Shown piece by piece: positions 10,006 to 21,300 of a DNA stretch of 64,000 nt. The translations under genes and the position numbers were made by a program. The stretch lies in assembly GCA_020186115.1 (NCBI GenBank), contig WSYJ01000075.1:372001-436000 (forward strand), given 5' to 3'. The notes beneath the pieces are model-generated. The model saw only the letters and a program-made list of their open reading frames with translations. It was not told where the DNA came from and ran no database searches. Every line of letters starts with the position of its first letter. Positions within the stretch are counted from its first letter, which is position 1. The DNA is from Histomonas meleagridis (taxonomy: Eukaryota; Parabasalia; Tritrichomonadida; Dientamoebidae).

Positions 10006-10590
10006 TTAATAGATTTCGGTGTTATGATATTTTAGAACCCACTTTATGAAATATTTGGAATTAATGAATCCTTCAAATTCCTTTTCATAAAGATTTTGTA
10101 AAACATATGCAATACATTCATCAAATGATGAAGGCTTGAATAATACAGGAATTTTGAATGATGCTGGAATCTGATATTCTTGAGGAAGGCGATGAATATA
10201 TTGAATAATTTTTTGGTGACGATTTGAACGACGTTCAAATTGAGAATAGAATTGTTCTCTATATTTAGTTACTTTGCAATATAATTGGATGATGATTCCA
10301 AGATTTCTATTTTCGATATATTTTTTGAAGTAATAAAAAAGATTTTTATCACAAAAAACTCTTTGGAAAGGAGGTACATATGAATGACATTTACAGTTAG
10401 ATGACTTCTCATTGATAATTGGAAAAAAATTTGTGGATTCTGTTTCAGAAAAATCATTCTTAACATTATATAATGCTTCAGACACTAAAGACTTTCTTTT
10501 AATACTTTCTTTTGGATGTGGAAAGAGCGTAGTTGAAGCAGACTTCCTTCTTGATGCGGCAAGTTTGTCAGCTAACTGTAAGCACTTCAT
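10006..10590 (-). CDS. RGS-domain-like protein
   Basis: This 194-residue protein has a basic, Ser-rich N-terminus (~1-70). From ~75 to the end is an all-helical segment whose layout matches the RGS fold: FCDKNLFYYFKKYIENRN, then IIQLYCKVTKYREQF, IIQYIHRLPQEY, and finally FDECIAYVLQNLYEKEFEGF and INSKYFIKWV. In RGS domains the corresponding elements are the first helices, the 'LxFWxxxxxY' helix, and the terminal 'L..D.Y.RFL.S..Y' helix. RGS proteins accelerate GTP hydrolysis by G-alpha subunits or act as scaffolds. Sequence drift is strong, so GAP activity is uncertain. No membrane segment is present. The start ATG at 10590 is the first in frame. Confidence 0.5.
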   Translation of the reverse strand: MKCLQLADKLAASRRKSASTTLFPHPKESIKRKSLVSEALYNVKNDFSETESTNFFPIINEKSSNCKCHSYVPPFQRVFCDKNLFYYFKKYIENRNLGIIIQLYCKVTKYREQFYSQFERRSNRHQKIIQYIHRLPQEYQIPASFKIPVLFKPSSFDECIAYVLQNLYEKEFEGFINSKYFIKWVLKYHNTEIY

Positions 10591-10824
10591 GTATATATTT
10601 TTTTCAAGCTAAATAAAATAATATTAAAGTAAAATAAAAATTTCAATATATTGGAATGAAAAATACTTGTGAAATTTTAATAACAAATTCATAAAAAAGC
10701 AATCGCAATTATTTGTAAACGAGAATTGAATCAAAGATCCAAAATTATCAAAAATGCAACATAAAATATTATATCAATCAACAAAATAACATTAAATACC
10801 ATGAACGATTTATTCTAATTCTTT

Positions 10825-13800
10825 CTATTCTTGTTTCTTTTTAATTAATACCATTATGATAATAACAACTACAGCAATAAATACAAGACCGACCACAACA
10901 CAACCTGCAATCAATGCTGTATTATCTTTTTGTTCTGGAACATTTCCATCAAATTCGATTCTATTTCCCTCAATTAACATATTATATATACCTTGCGAAA
11001 ACATAACGCCAGGTTTAATTGTTATATTTTCATGTGGTATATATACGTTATTAATAATTTTAACATTTGAAGCCGAACTCACATAGAAACAGCCTCTATA
11101 ATTGAAAGGATTATTTCTTGTTTTATTATTCATTATTATATTATTCATAAAAGTCACATTACCAGCAGAACCTATCCACACAATTAAACCATAAGAATTC
11201 ATGAAAGTATTATTGGCAAATAAAATATTTGATAAAATCGGATAACTTGTTTGTTCGATAGAAGGATCTTGTCTTAAATAAGTAGCGATTTGTATATCAC
11301 GTGAATATTTACCACCTGCGATTTTCTCATCACATTCATCACATTGATTAAATGTACAATTACGTATTACAATATTATCAGCGCCATAACCTTCACACCA
11401 AGTTGTTAATGTATAACCAGTTTCGATTTTAATTGCTCCCATTTCAATGTGATAAAAACTACAATTTTCAATGGTTATATCTTTTGCAAGAAGTAAAATA
11501 CCACGCGCTCTATTTTCATGGAAATAACAATTTCGAATAATTATATTATGTGTGTTATAAGCAGTATTAAATAAGACAAATCCATCACCAACTTTACCAG
11601 GAATAGTACAATTAAGTACTACTTCATATATTCCATTTTCTTGATCAATTGGAATTAAATCTTTAACAATTGCAAAAACATTTGTAGGCGAATAATCATC
11701 ATAACGTAATTCGATTACTTGATCAATTTGATATAATTCATTGTTTTTATCCGAAATAGTTTTTAATGAATTCTCCGAATATTTTGTTAAATAAATAGAA
11801 TTATCATGAATATTAATACAATCGTCTGCGCCTAATGAAAGTTCGCAATTCTCCATTAAGAAATATCCACTAGAACGTGACAAATGAAAATGATCAGCTG
11901 TACAAGTAATTGCTCGACGTGGTACACCTTTAGGTCTCTTAATGTTAACATTATCAAAATGCCAATACATTTGATCGCCTGAAACAATAAGCGCACTCCC
12001 AGGGCATGAATAAATGTTTACATTTCGTAATGTAAAATGTTTGTTTGAACCTAAATAAGCACCGCCATATTCATAATAACTATGTTGCATCCGATAGATT
12101 TGTCCTACTGAATATATGGATTGTCTTGAGTCATAAATCCTTAATACATTACCTGAAAGCCATTCTGTTGTAGGCTTAGTATTAGTTAAATACATTTGAT
12201 ATGCAATAGTTTTACCGCTTTCAGTTCCGACAGTTAATGTTTCCGGATCAACTTGACTTAAGAGTGCAACTCGAAGATTTTTGTTTGGGAAATCATCATA
12301 TTCGAAAAACTCAAAATCAACTGTTGACGCAGTTACGTCTACAACTTTAACAAGACTTCCAAGTGGATTAGTATCCCAATTCCAATCGATATTTAAGTTT
12401 TGTACTAATGTTTGCTGACATGAATTAAAATTAATTCGTGCTCCACCCGATTGAAATAGATCGCCATCCCCAATAAACGTTGAACCAGATCCTTCTAAAG
12501 TAAAGTTATTCAAACGTTCCATATATATCATATTTCCTTTAAACATTTTATATGTTCCTTTGTTAATTATAAGTTTTCCTATGTGATTATTTCGACAATA
12601 ATCAAGTGCTTTATTAATAATATCACCAGCGTTTTCAACACTTTCATTTAATCCAAATTCAGCCGCATTGATAAAAGTAGTATTTTCATCATCTGGTGGA
12701 AGAAGTACTTCGAATTCTTTTGCTCCTTGTGGTAATGTCTCATTATTAACCTGATAAAAATCATCATATGGTGGTTGTACTTTTGAGTAATATATTTCTG
12801 AAACTTTATATACTTCAATTGATGTAATAGTCCCTGATACAGTTAAATATGCAGAGATATATATGGAATAATTTTCTGCAAAATCATCAGTTATAAATTT
12901 AAATGTTGAACTTGTTGGACTTCCAATATCCAAATTCAATGAGCCATAATCATTAGTATCTCCTGTTGTTTGTCTATCTCGTGCATAGATTAAGACAGTT
13001 GATTCTTCCATATCAGATTGAAATTCATACGTTATATTAACAACATATTCTGCGTTACGTTCAAGTGGCGGAGAACGAATAAAGACGCACCAGCCTTGAT
13101 AATTAGCTGCAACTGTAACTGTTTTCTTATCTTCAGAAATTGTGGCTCGATCATTAAGTAAAATAAATTCGGAAAAAGTAGAAAACATATGAACAGGTGA
13201 CGAATATTTATGTCTATATAATGCATTCGCTTCATTAACATAAAAATCATTTCCGAAAAGTGATGTGATGTCGGCGGTTTCTGGCATTTTTAGGACGTTG
13301 CTCATAAATTTGGAAAAAGTAATATGTGAATTAGTGGATTCAAGTGAATAAATGACACAACGTGAACAAGGCTCATTGATCGTGATATCAAGATTAGTAG
13401 ATTCAAGAAGTGAGAGTAATTCAAGGCGACAATTTGAATTAAGAATAAGATGTGGAGTTAAAGAAAATGTTAAGCCTCTCGATATTATGGAATACGATTC
13501 AATGCTAAGTGTTCCTTCTACATAAAATTTTGATGTAGGAGATAAATCAATTGAAGTATAAAGTGAACCATCAGGAGTAACTTCAATTTCTTTGGAGTTA
13601 ATGCTAGAATACATATCTAAGTAAAGTGAACCTGAACATGAAATCTTATCAGAATCTAGTGATGAATTTGATTGAATTCGAAGTGTCGAATTTTGATTTA
13701 TGATAAGAGATTCTGTGCTAACACTGGCATCAGTAATAAAAACAGAAGCAGATGTTATTGAAATCGAATTTTTTGCAGAAATTGATTTGCTGAAAATAAC

Positions 13801-14022
13801 TATAGAGAGATTTTCGCTTTGCCCTCTAATTACAAGAGAGTTTTTTACATCGATCTCTTCATTTACAATAATTAAATTTGGTGCTGAAGAGTTTGTAGAA
13901 TTTAATTCAATTTCAACAATATAATCATCATTTGATAATATCTGTACTTGAGGCTTTATTTTAGCTTCTTGTTCATATGTTGACATGCATAGTAAGATAG
14001 TCAACAAAAAACATTCAACCAT
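10825..14022 (-). CDS. Membrane-anchored GH110-like beta-helix glycosidase
   Basis: The protein has 1065 residues: a signal peptide (~1-16), an N-terminal beta-rich region with short beta-helix-like repeats (~25-240), a carbohydrate-binding-like beta-sandwich (~260-410), a right-handed parallel beta-helix (~440-1025), a membrane helix (~1036-1060) and a short KKKQE tail. The helix part resembles GH110 alpha-1,3-galactosidases: RRAITCTADHFHL, ENCELSLGADDCINIHD, NRARGILLLAKDITIENC. Asp710 and the pair Asp733/Asp734 are 23-24 residues apart, the spacing I recall for the GH110 catalytic Asp residues. Known GH110 enzymes remove alpha-1,3-galactose, including blood-group B ends; action on host glycans here is inference. 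The catalytic domain would face the outside or a lumen. A different beta-helix carbohydrase is possible. Confidence 0.7.
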   Translation of the reverse strand: MVECFLLTILLCMSTYEQEAKIKPQVQILSNDDYIVEIELNSTNSSAPNLIIVNEEIDVKNSLVIRGQSENLSIVIFSKSISAKNSISITSASVFITDASVSTESLIINQNSTLRIQSNSSLDSDKISCSGSLYLDMYSSINSKEIEVTPDGSLYTSIDLSPTSKFYVEGTLSIESYSIISRGLTFSLTPHLILNSNCRLELLSLLESTNLDITINEPCSRCVIYSLESTNSHITFSKFMSNVLKMPETADITSLFGNDFYVNEANALYRHKYSSPVHMFSTFSEFILLNDRATISEDKKTVTVAANYQGWCVFIRSPPLERNAEYVVNITYEFQSDMEESTVLIYARDRQTTGDTNDYGSLNLDIGSPTSSTFKFITDDFAENYSIYISAYLTVSGTITSIEVYKVSEIYYSKVQPPYDDFYQVNNETLPQGAKEFEVLLPPDDENTTFINAAEFGLNESVENAGDIINKALDYCRNNHIGKLIINKGTYKMFKGNMIYMERLNNFTLEGSGSTFIGDGDLFQSGGARINFNSCQQTLVQNLNIDWNWDTNPLGSLVKVVDVTASTVDFEFFEYDDFPNKNLRVALLSQVDPETLTVGTESGKTIAYQMYLTNTKPTTEWLSGNVLRIYDSRQSIYSVGQIYRMQHSYYEYGGAYLGSNKHFTLRNVNIYSCPGSALIVSGDQMYWHFDNVNIKRPKGVPRRAITCTADHFHLSRSSGYFLMENCELSLGADDCINIHDNSIYLTKYSENSLKTISDKNNELYQIDQVIELRYDDYSPTNVFAIVKDLIPIDQENGIYEVVLNCTIPGKVGDGFVLFNTAYNTHNIIIRNCYFHENRARGILLLAKDITIENCSFYHIEMGAIKIETGYTLTTWCEGYGADNIVIRNCTFNQCDECDEKIAGGKYSRDIQIATYLRQDPSIEQTSYPILSNILFANNTFMNSYGLIVWIGSAGNVTFMNNIIMNNKTRNNPFNYRGCFYVSSASNVKIINNVYIPHENITIKPGVMFSQGIYNMLIEGNRIEFDGNVPEQKDNTALIAGCVVVGLVFIAVVVIIIMVLIKKKQE

Positions 14023-14255
14023 TTTAAGTGGTTAAAATTTGAAAACGGGAAAAAACGATCAGTTTCAAGTGAATTGTCCCACAAAAAGTTTAAGTTGTGT
14101 TGGTTTTGTTCGTGATAGACAGTCGAAGTTATTAATTGAAAAGCACGTTATCGTTCTATCGTATTGCCACAAAATGGTTCCACAAAAGTGCCAACATGAT
14201 CGCAACCTAACAAAAGTATTCAATTTAATTTTTTGAATGCGCGTCCGATCACTTC

Positions 14256-15362
14256 ATGTTCTTGCAGGTCTTACTTGCACTTCTAATTTTAGCGATTGGC
14301 GTTTTTCTATACCGCATGTTTATTGGATATAAACCAAAAATTTACTACAATCCAAACGGTAAAGTATGTAAACTTGTTGAAGAAACATCTGAAATACACA
14401 AAGCTTATAAACCAACTCCATGGCTTATTGGCGGACACTTACATACTGTATGGGGTATGAGGTTCCGTGGGAGAGCGCCAGATAACTATCGCCGAGAAGA
14501 ATTCAAATTTGAAGATGGAGGTACAACACTTTTAGATTGGTTTGAACCTAAAGACGCAACACCAGAAACACCCATTGTTGTAATTGTTCATACGCTTGGA
14601 GGTGGTACTCGTGAACCATGCACAAATCATTTTGCAATGGCTACTATGAAACATGGCTGGCGTGCAGTTGTTGCAAACTCCCGCTCATGCTCCGGAGCGC
14701 CAATTACCAGCAGTCGTTTATATAACGCGTATGAAACAAATGATTTACATGCTATTATTGAACATGTTCATAAGGTTTTCTCTCCAACGGCCGTCTTTAT
14801 GATTGGCTTCTCCATAGGTGCGACACAGTCAACACTATATTGCTCTAGGGAATGTCATGTTGATGGCGTTGCTGTTGTTTCACATGTATACGATTCAGTC
14901 GTAGCTATTGGAATTTTGGAGAGCCCGCCACAAAACAAACTATATCTTCCTATTATTGTCTCGAAATTGACACATGCAGTACACAAAAATCAATTCATCA
15001 CTGATCCAAATCTAAAGAAAGCTGAAAACGCAAAAACTTTGAGTGAATTTGATGATATGTTTACATCCAAGAACCTTGGAATGAGAGATCATATTGAATA
15101 TTACGAGAATTTATTGATCAATCCAAACATTCCTCTATTCAAAGCTCCTACCCTAATCATTGGCTCTGATGATGATCCATTCACATCCAAGACAGTACAG
15201 CCAATCAAAGAGGTTATGAGCAGTGAAAATGCTGCAATGGTTTGTTACCCAGTCGGAGGTCACGTCAGCTTCCTCACAGGAATGGATGGAAAGAAGTCAA
15301 TCGTTGAATCAATTGGCTTGAACTGGTTTGATACAATCCTTAAGGAAAAAATGAAGAAATAA
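14256..15362 (+). CDS. Alpha/beta hydrolase, ABHD1/2/3-YheT family
   Basis: This 368-residue protein has an N-terminal membrane anchor (residues 2-22). The family hallmarks follow in order: PWLIGGHLHTVWG (55-67), HTLGGGTREPC (112-122), the nucleophile elbow GFSIGA with Ser186, the acid in GSDDDPF (Asp307 probable) and His336 in PVGGHVSF. Length and order match ABHD1/ABHD2/ABHD3 and yeast Eht1/Eeb1-type enzymes, which hydrolyse or transfer acyl groups on lipids, on ER or other membranes. TCACTTC, an Inr-like motif, directly abuts the ATG, which implies a very short leader. The stop overlaps TAAA. The exact lipid substrate is unknown. Confidence 0.9.
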   Translation: MFLQVLLALLILAIGVFLYRMFIGYKPKIYYNPNGKVCKLVEETSEIHKAYKPTPWLIGGHLHTVWGMRFRGRAPDNYRREEFKFEDGGTTLLDWFEPKDATPETPIVVIVHTLGGGTREPCTNHFAMATMKHGWRAVVANSRSCSGAPITSSRLYNAYETNDLHAIIEHVHKVFSPTAVFMIGFSIGATQSTLYCSRECHVDGVAVVSHVYDSVVAIGILESPPQNKLYLPIIVSKLTHAVHKNQFITDPNLKKAENAKTLSEFDDMFTSKNLGMRDHIEYYENLLINPNIPLFKAPTLIIGSDDDPFTSKTVQPIKEVMSSENAAMVCYPVGGHVSFLTGMDGKKSIVESIGLNWFDTILKEKMKK

Positions 15363-15539
15363 ATTGATAATAATCGACACTTTTTATATAAATTATTTCA
15401 CTTCACATCGCGCCGAACATTTTAACGTTTTTCAAAAATTTCGAATTGCTTATATCAATTATATTCTAAGCTTAGAAAATGCATCACGAATTTTTTGAAA
15501 TGTAACGATAGCTAAAAATTGAAATGTAAGATAGCTAAA

Positions 15540-15830
15540 AATATTCATTTTAATAATTTATAATATGTTTTAATAATTTGGAACAGCACTTCATATAGCA
15601 GTTAGAAATAATATAGAAATAGTAAAATTACTTTTAGAACAAAAAGGAATTGATGTTAATGCAAAAAATATTCATTTGGATAATTTGAAATATGTTTTAA
15701 TAATTTGGGACAGCAAATCAAATTGCACGACAAAAAAGTTATACTGAAATAGTAAATTTGCAATCTAGTAGTTCAGTTGTTTTGATGAAATATCCTTTAT
15801 TGCATTTTAATAAAAAAATATTGATAGTAT
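15540..15830 (+). pseudogene. Ankyrin-module fragment, 20-bp linker subtype
   Basis: One clean module reads TALHIAVRNNIEIVKLLLEQ then KGIDVNAKN (from ACAG at 15583). After a 40-nt linker, a second module (TANQIARQKSYTEIVNL, from 15710) follows in another frame. The linkers are two 20-nt units: a leading ATTCATTTGGATAATTTGAA and one ATATGTTTTAATAATTTGGG. There is no DUF3447 head on this strand. It looks like a detached fragment of the array family and lies in opposite orientation to 16660-17334. Confidence 0.6.
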
Positions 15831-16640
15831 TTTAAAAATGTGTCTAACCAAATATAAAATTATTAAAACATATTACAAATTATCGAAAATAGATTTTTGA
15901 ACACATTATTTTTTCAACTGAACAAACAATCGATGCTTGATATATTTTAATATTATTTTAAAATTATAATTAATATTGCAACCGTTTACACGAAAATCAC
16001 CAACTAAATATTATTGAACTAAATATTTATGGCATATGACTTATAGAATATAATATCATAAAGGTAGATGTAAAACTAAATAAAAATATATTCAATCTAT
16101 TAAATTATTTTGAAAATTCATATTTATTTTGGTAAATTCTCATCAATGTTTATTTAATGTGCTTCCAAGCGTGTCAATGTCAAAAATTCATTTGTTTATG
16201 CATGTAACTTTTATAATATGGAAATTAAACTGTTTCATTTTCTAAACGATGATGCAACCAATGAAATTATTATTAAACAAAGAAGAAATACCCTAAAAAC
16301 AATTGCAAATATCAAAATCTTGATTCAATTGCGATAATTATAAAAAATCTATGCATGATCTTTCTTGTTGAAGTTTTTTTTATAACGCACTTTGTAATAT
16401 TATTGTATCTATGCATTTCCATTTTGCTTTATTGGCATATTTTTTATAATGTACATTGATATTTTGAAGATTTTCATATGTTTGAATTTTATCAACTTTT
16501 ATTTTGATACAATTAATTCGATTGTTTTATGCGAACATTTGATCTTTGAGTTGATTTTGATTATTAGCAATATACGCTTCATTTCCATTTTTTATTAAAA
16601 ATGATGATTTGATATTTGTAGAAGAGGAATATGAATTAGA
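15831..16640. other. AT-rich spacer between opposed ankyrin fragments
   Basis: No intact gene. On the minus strand 16500-16640 a frame continues from the last ankyrin module and reads STNQNSNSYSSSTNIKSSFL with a few stops further on, so it may be the decayed low-complexity C-terminal tail of the 16660-17334 gene. Confidence 0.35.
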
Positions 16641-16659
16641 ATTTTGGTTTGTACTTTTT

Positions 16660-17334
16660 TTCAAGAAGTAAATTTATTATTTCTGTGTAACCTTTTTGTT
16701 GTGCAATCTGAATTGCAGTCAAATATTATTAAAACATAATCCAAATTATTCAAATGAATATTTATTGCATTCACATCAATTCCTTTATCTAAAAGTAATT
16801 TTACTATTTCTATATTATTATTTCTAACTGCTATATGAATTGCTGTTTCAAATTATTAAGGCATATTTCAAATTATTAAAACATATTCCAAATTATTAAA
16901 GCATATATAAAATTATTAAAGCATATTCCAAATTATTCAAATGAATATTTATTGCATTAACATCAATTCCTTCTTTATCTAAAAGTAATTTTACTATTTC
17001 TATATTATTATTTTCAACTGATATATGAAGTGCTGATTCAAATTATTAAAACATATTTCAAATTATTAAAACATATTCCAAACTATTAAAACATATCCAA
17101 AATTATTCAATTAAAATTTTTTTACATTAACATCAATTCCTTTTTGTTCTAAAATGTATTTCACAAGTTCAACATTTCCTGATTCCAAAGCAAATGACAA
17201 AATATTTTTTGGAATTTGATTATTTTGAAGAAAATATTTCAAGAGAAATAAATTTCCATTTCTTGCTGGTTCATTTATATTATCAGCATTAACATTAATT
17301 CCTTTATCTACCAAAAATGCTAAAACTTCATAGG
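16660..17334 (-). pseudogene. Truncated DUF3447-ankyrin gene with minisatellite linkers
   Basis: Read on the minus strand, it starts abruptly inside a DUF3447 C-terminal region (EVLAFLVDKGINVNADNINE, near 17334). It continues through NGNLFLLKYFLQNNQIPK and SGNVELVKYILEQKGIDVN, then three ankyrin modules to about 16660 (last: TAIQIAQQKGYTEIINLLLE). The linkers contain a 20-bp unit, ATATGTTTTAATAATTTGGA and variants, present 3, 4 and 1 times. Because 20 is not a multiple of three, copy number changes the frame between modules. Homology breaks off at 17334 beside a GC-rich inverted repeat (TGTCCC-CA-GGGACA), so the 5' half has been lost or replaced. Confidence 0.65.
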
Positions 17335-18384
17335 GTTAATTCAGATGTCCCCAGGGACATGTCCCCGGGTGTTCAATTTTTTAACAGTTATTGTGAAAAT
17401 TTATGGGTTTCAGCAGGATTTTTTTCGAAGTTGGAGAAAACCGAATAAATTGAGTTTATCGGTAATACAAAAAGTTAAAAAGACGATTAAATTGCTTTTA
17501 AAAAAACACTGAGGTTGAACAAAAGACACTTCCAATGTTTTATTTATTAAAAAATCGTCTAAAAATGTTTATTAGCACCACTGGATGTTTTCTTCGGTTA
17601 AACTGAATACAGTTTTTTCAAGATCAATAAGGAATTTCAAACAAGTTGATAAATTATTCAAATTTTTATGGTAGTCTCATTATTAAGTGTGTGGTTTATC
17701 ATATGAGTAAAGTGTTGTATAAGAAAAATTGATAACCAGATAAACGGTCTCTTAACGTACATTTTAAGGTGTTAAACTTTTTATTTTGGGTAGTTTTCCT
17801 ATTTTTGGGTATTATAAAAATCGTTGATATCAACGATGTTATCATATATATCAATTTTATGGGTTTCAAAAGAATAAAATGAAACTTCCGATAAATCTGA
17901 AGAAAAGCTTACACTTCCCAAAATTTATTTTATGTTTAAAACAAGAAACACAACAAACAGTTTACAAATTATTTTTCATTTGAATGTATACCATACAATA
18001 GCAACTAAAAGTGATAAAGCAAATGCAATTGTAATGTTGCGCGCTGTGAGTTTAGATTTGATACCTTTTGAAATGTTTTACGTTTTGTTGTCAACAAAGT
18101 CCGTTATTTTCTCTGATTTGGCTTCTGTTTCTTCTTTAACTTCTTCTTTAGTTTCTGCAGAAAAAAGAATTTAAATTCATTTTAGAAAATAGGTGAAATC
18201 CCATCACCCTTAAGAAAGGAGCTAAACCTAAAATTACAGAAAACATTAAAAAATTTATCGAAATTAACACATTAATAGATGAAGCTCATATAAAAATATT
18301 TTAAAAAGCATTAGAAAATTAATATATGTTAATTTTCAAAAACCATAGGGAATAAATTTTAATAATATATATATATATATTTAT
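17335..18384. other. Intergenic with decayed coding fragments
   Basis: Two remnants are visible. On the minus strand about 17575-17640 reads LKFLIDLEKTVFSLTEENIQ, resembling the N-terminal DUF3447-head motif (FIxxxIFxLxEENxxxS). On the plus strand 18197-18322 reads NPITLKKGAKPKITENIKKF then IEINTLIDEAHIKIF with one internal stop and a terminal TAA; its family is unknown. A minus-strand frame near 18080-18160 (SAETKEEVKEETEAKSEKIT) is acidic low complexity. None is intact. A short (TA)n tract precedes the BEACH gene's 3' end. Confidence 0.4.
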
Positions 18385-21300
18385 TTAACATACAGAAAGT
18401 TCATTGATTGGATAAATTATTTCTTCAATTATATTTCCTTCTTCCACGAAAATCATTTTCTCTTTATCCTTATAATATTTCATTTCCACCACGTTATTTT
18501 TCAATCTTTTTTCTATGCCAATTCTATTCATGAAATACACTTCGTAAATCGAAATTCTTCTCATTTGTGCCACAGCCAAAAAGTCGAAACCTTTTACTGA
18601 ATTCCAAGTTATCCAATAATTTATTTGGGAGTCCATTTTCTTTTCACATATAAACATTCCGTTGATCGAATACACCAAAATTTTATATTTTTTTGTGTTA
18701 ACTTCACAAACATAAACGACAATAAATCCCCAACCTTCAGTAATCAATATTTTATAAGGAATTAAATCCTTTAATTCGATTACTCGTACAGTTAAACATG
18801 TTTCAAGTGTACCAATGATTAAAGAACCGTCTAAAGTTCCTATCACTGTTGAATGATATGTTTTACTAATACAACAACATGTAATTCGATCTCTATATTG
18901 TCTTAAACTTGCGAATGGCTTATTTAAGTCATTTAATTTAAAGATGTTTAAAATAGAATCATTACCACAACATGCAATGAATTCTCCTGATGCTGTAATA
19001 TATTCATGAGAAGCCTTAATGTTTGATAAATTTTTTGACGTGGTATTAAATATATAAAAATTATTCATATCTTCGGAATTAATAAATGCAATGATTTCAT
19101 TACTAATTCTTTTCATTGTGAATTTTTTCGATATTTTAATTTGTTTATTCGTGAATATTATTTTAAAGTTATTATTCATTATGAAAAATCCGGTTTTCTC
19201 ATCAAAAAAATAAAACAAAGGTTCTTTAGTTTGATAATCTTCAACTAAAAAACATGAATTAAACTTAGGTATATCATTCAACATAATTAAATTCGAATTT
19301 ATGTCATAATTATTGGAATTGTTTTTGATTATCTTTTTAGGATGTGGTTCATCAAATAATTGATGAGGAATTTGCCCAACAAATCCTAATGTGTCTTCAA
19401 TTGATTTCCGCATAATTTCATCAGTAAATTTATATTTAGTCCAAACATCTTCATATAATTTCTCATTATATAAATTATAAGCTTCTAATGCATTATTCCC
19501 TTTTTGTTTATACCCCCATAATAAATCAATCCAATCATTAATATGATTCGAAACGTAATCACTTTCAAGAATTTTTCGATGTAAATATATAAAATCAAAT
19601 GGATTTTTAGCCCATTTAGGTAAAACTACATTATCAATTGATTTAATATTATTCGAAACTGGTTTACCAAAATTAAAATTATTATCATTTATTAAAATTT
19701 CAGGTTGAAAAAAGAATTCGGGTGTTAATTCCCAATATTCAGTATTGGTTTGTTGTATTAATGAATAATAAGTTTCTTTAAGCGAATAAAATAATCGTTC
19801 AGGACAATCGAAATGACCGCCTTGAAATTGCACATGCATTTTAGCAAATGGTTCCATTCGAATCATTAATATACATATAGACAAAGGTGAAACAGGTCCA
19901 GATGCATATAAAAATGCAGGTAATCCTTCACTATGATATTCATTATAATGGTTTAATAAATATTCAAGTTTTTCTTTAGTTAATGCTCCAATAGGTAAAT
20001 GTAAATCACGAAAAGTATTTTCATTTAATAAATTTAATTCTTCAGAATCATAATCTTGAATTAACCATGGAAAGATTGGATATTGACTTAATACATTAAA
20101 TGATCTTCCACTAAATATGTTCAAATATATTAAATAATCAAAATTTGAGATCTTCGATTCACACCATAAATTAGTTATTGGTAATGTTTTATAATATTGT
20201 GAAAATGTTTTTGTTTGTATATATGGACAATTCGAATAATATGTTAACTTCTCTAACACTGAAAATGATCGCGAATCACCAAAATCAATAAAATAAGATT
20301 TCCCATCATTACAAAAGATTTCGATTGCACAATCTTGATGAAAGATAGTTCTACGTAATGCATAATTAATTGATGAATTTATTATCACATAAATCTTTTT
20401 TGCAAACATTAATTGAATATGTGTTTTATATAATTGGAATTCGCCTTTAATTTCGCCTTTGATATGAATTAAAGTACATTTCTCTTTGATTATACAATTC
20501 TCACAATTAATTTGCGTTTGTTTATGTGATATTAAATTATGTATCGAATTGGATGTCGACATTGTCTTTTTCTCATCTGAATTAACTGAATTTATATTTC
20601 TATATTTCATAAATTTATAATTTCGTCGCATTTTAATCGGACAAAACTTATAACAAATCGTGTTGTCACGTTTCCAACGAATTTTATTGTTCGTCTTATC
20701 ACTATTACTCCAAGGACCACCATTAATAGATAAGCTACTCCATAATTGATCCCAAATATGTTGACTTTCTTGTTTCCGCTTTTTAATTCCTAAGATTAAT
20801 TGTGTCATCATATCTTTAGTACTTTTAGCTAAGTTTTGTTTCTCAAGTTGTTCTTCATGATTTTCAGCATGATAACTAAATGTGTTTTCAATAATTTGAT
20901 TAAGTTCATTTTTAACTAAAATTTGATTTAATGAAAATAACCTCGAAACACAATTATTATTCGTTTCATAAAAGTTTTGTAATGAAATTTGTTTCTCATT
21001 TTCATTAAATTTAATGCATTGATTAAGTTCGGGTTGATATTTATAAAGAAAATAAAGTATTGTTTGATAACGACCATTAATTAATGGGAATTCATACTTT
21101 TCTGATAGTTGGATAAGTTTCTTAAAGAACTCTATGTCTTCCCATGTGCCATCTTCATTAATTCGAAGTCCAATTCGATAATCACTGGATTTTTGAAATG
21201 TAACAACATATAATTTCTTAAATAACTTCTTGAAATTTATATTTTCTTCTGTTCCTAAATCGAAAACTTCTTTACTTCCATAAAATATCTTAACATTTTT

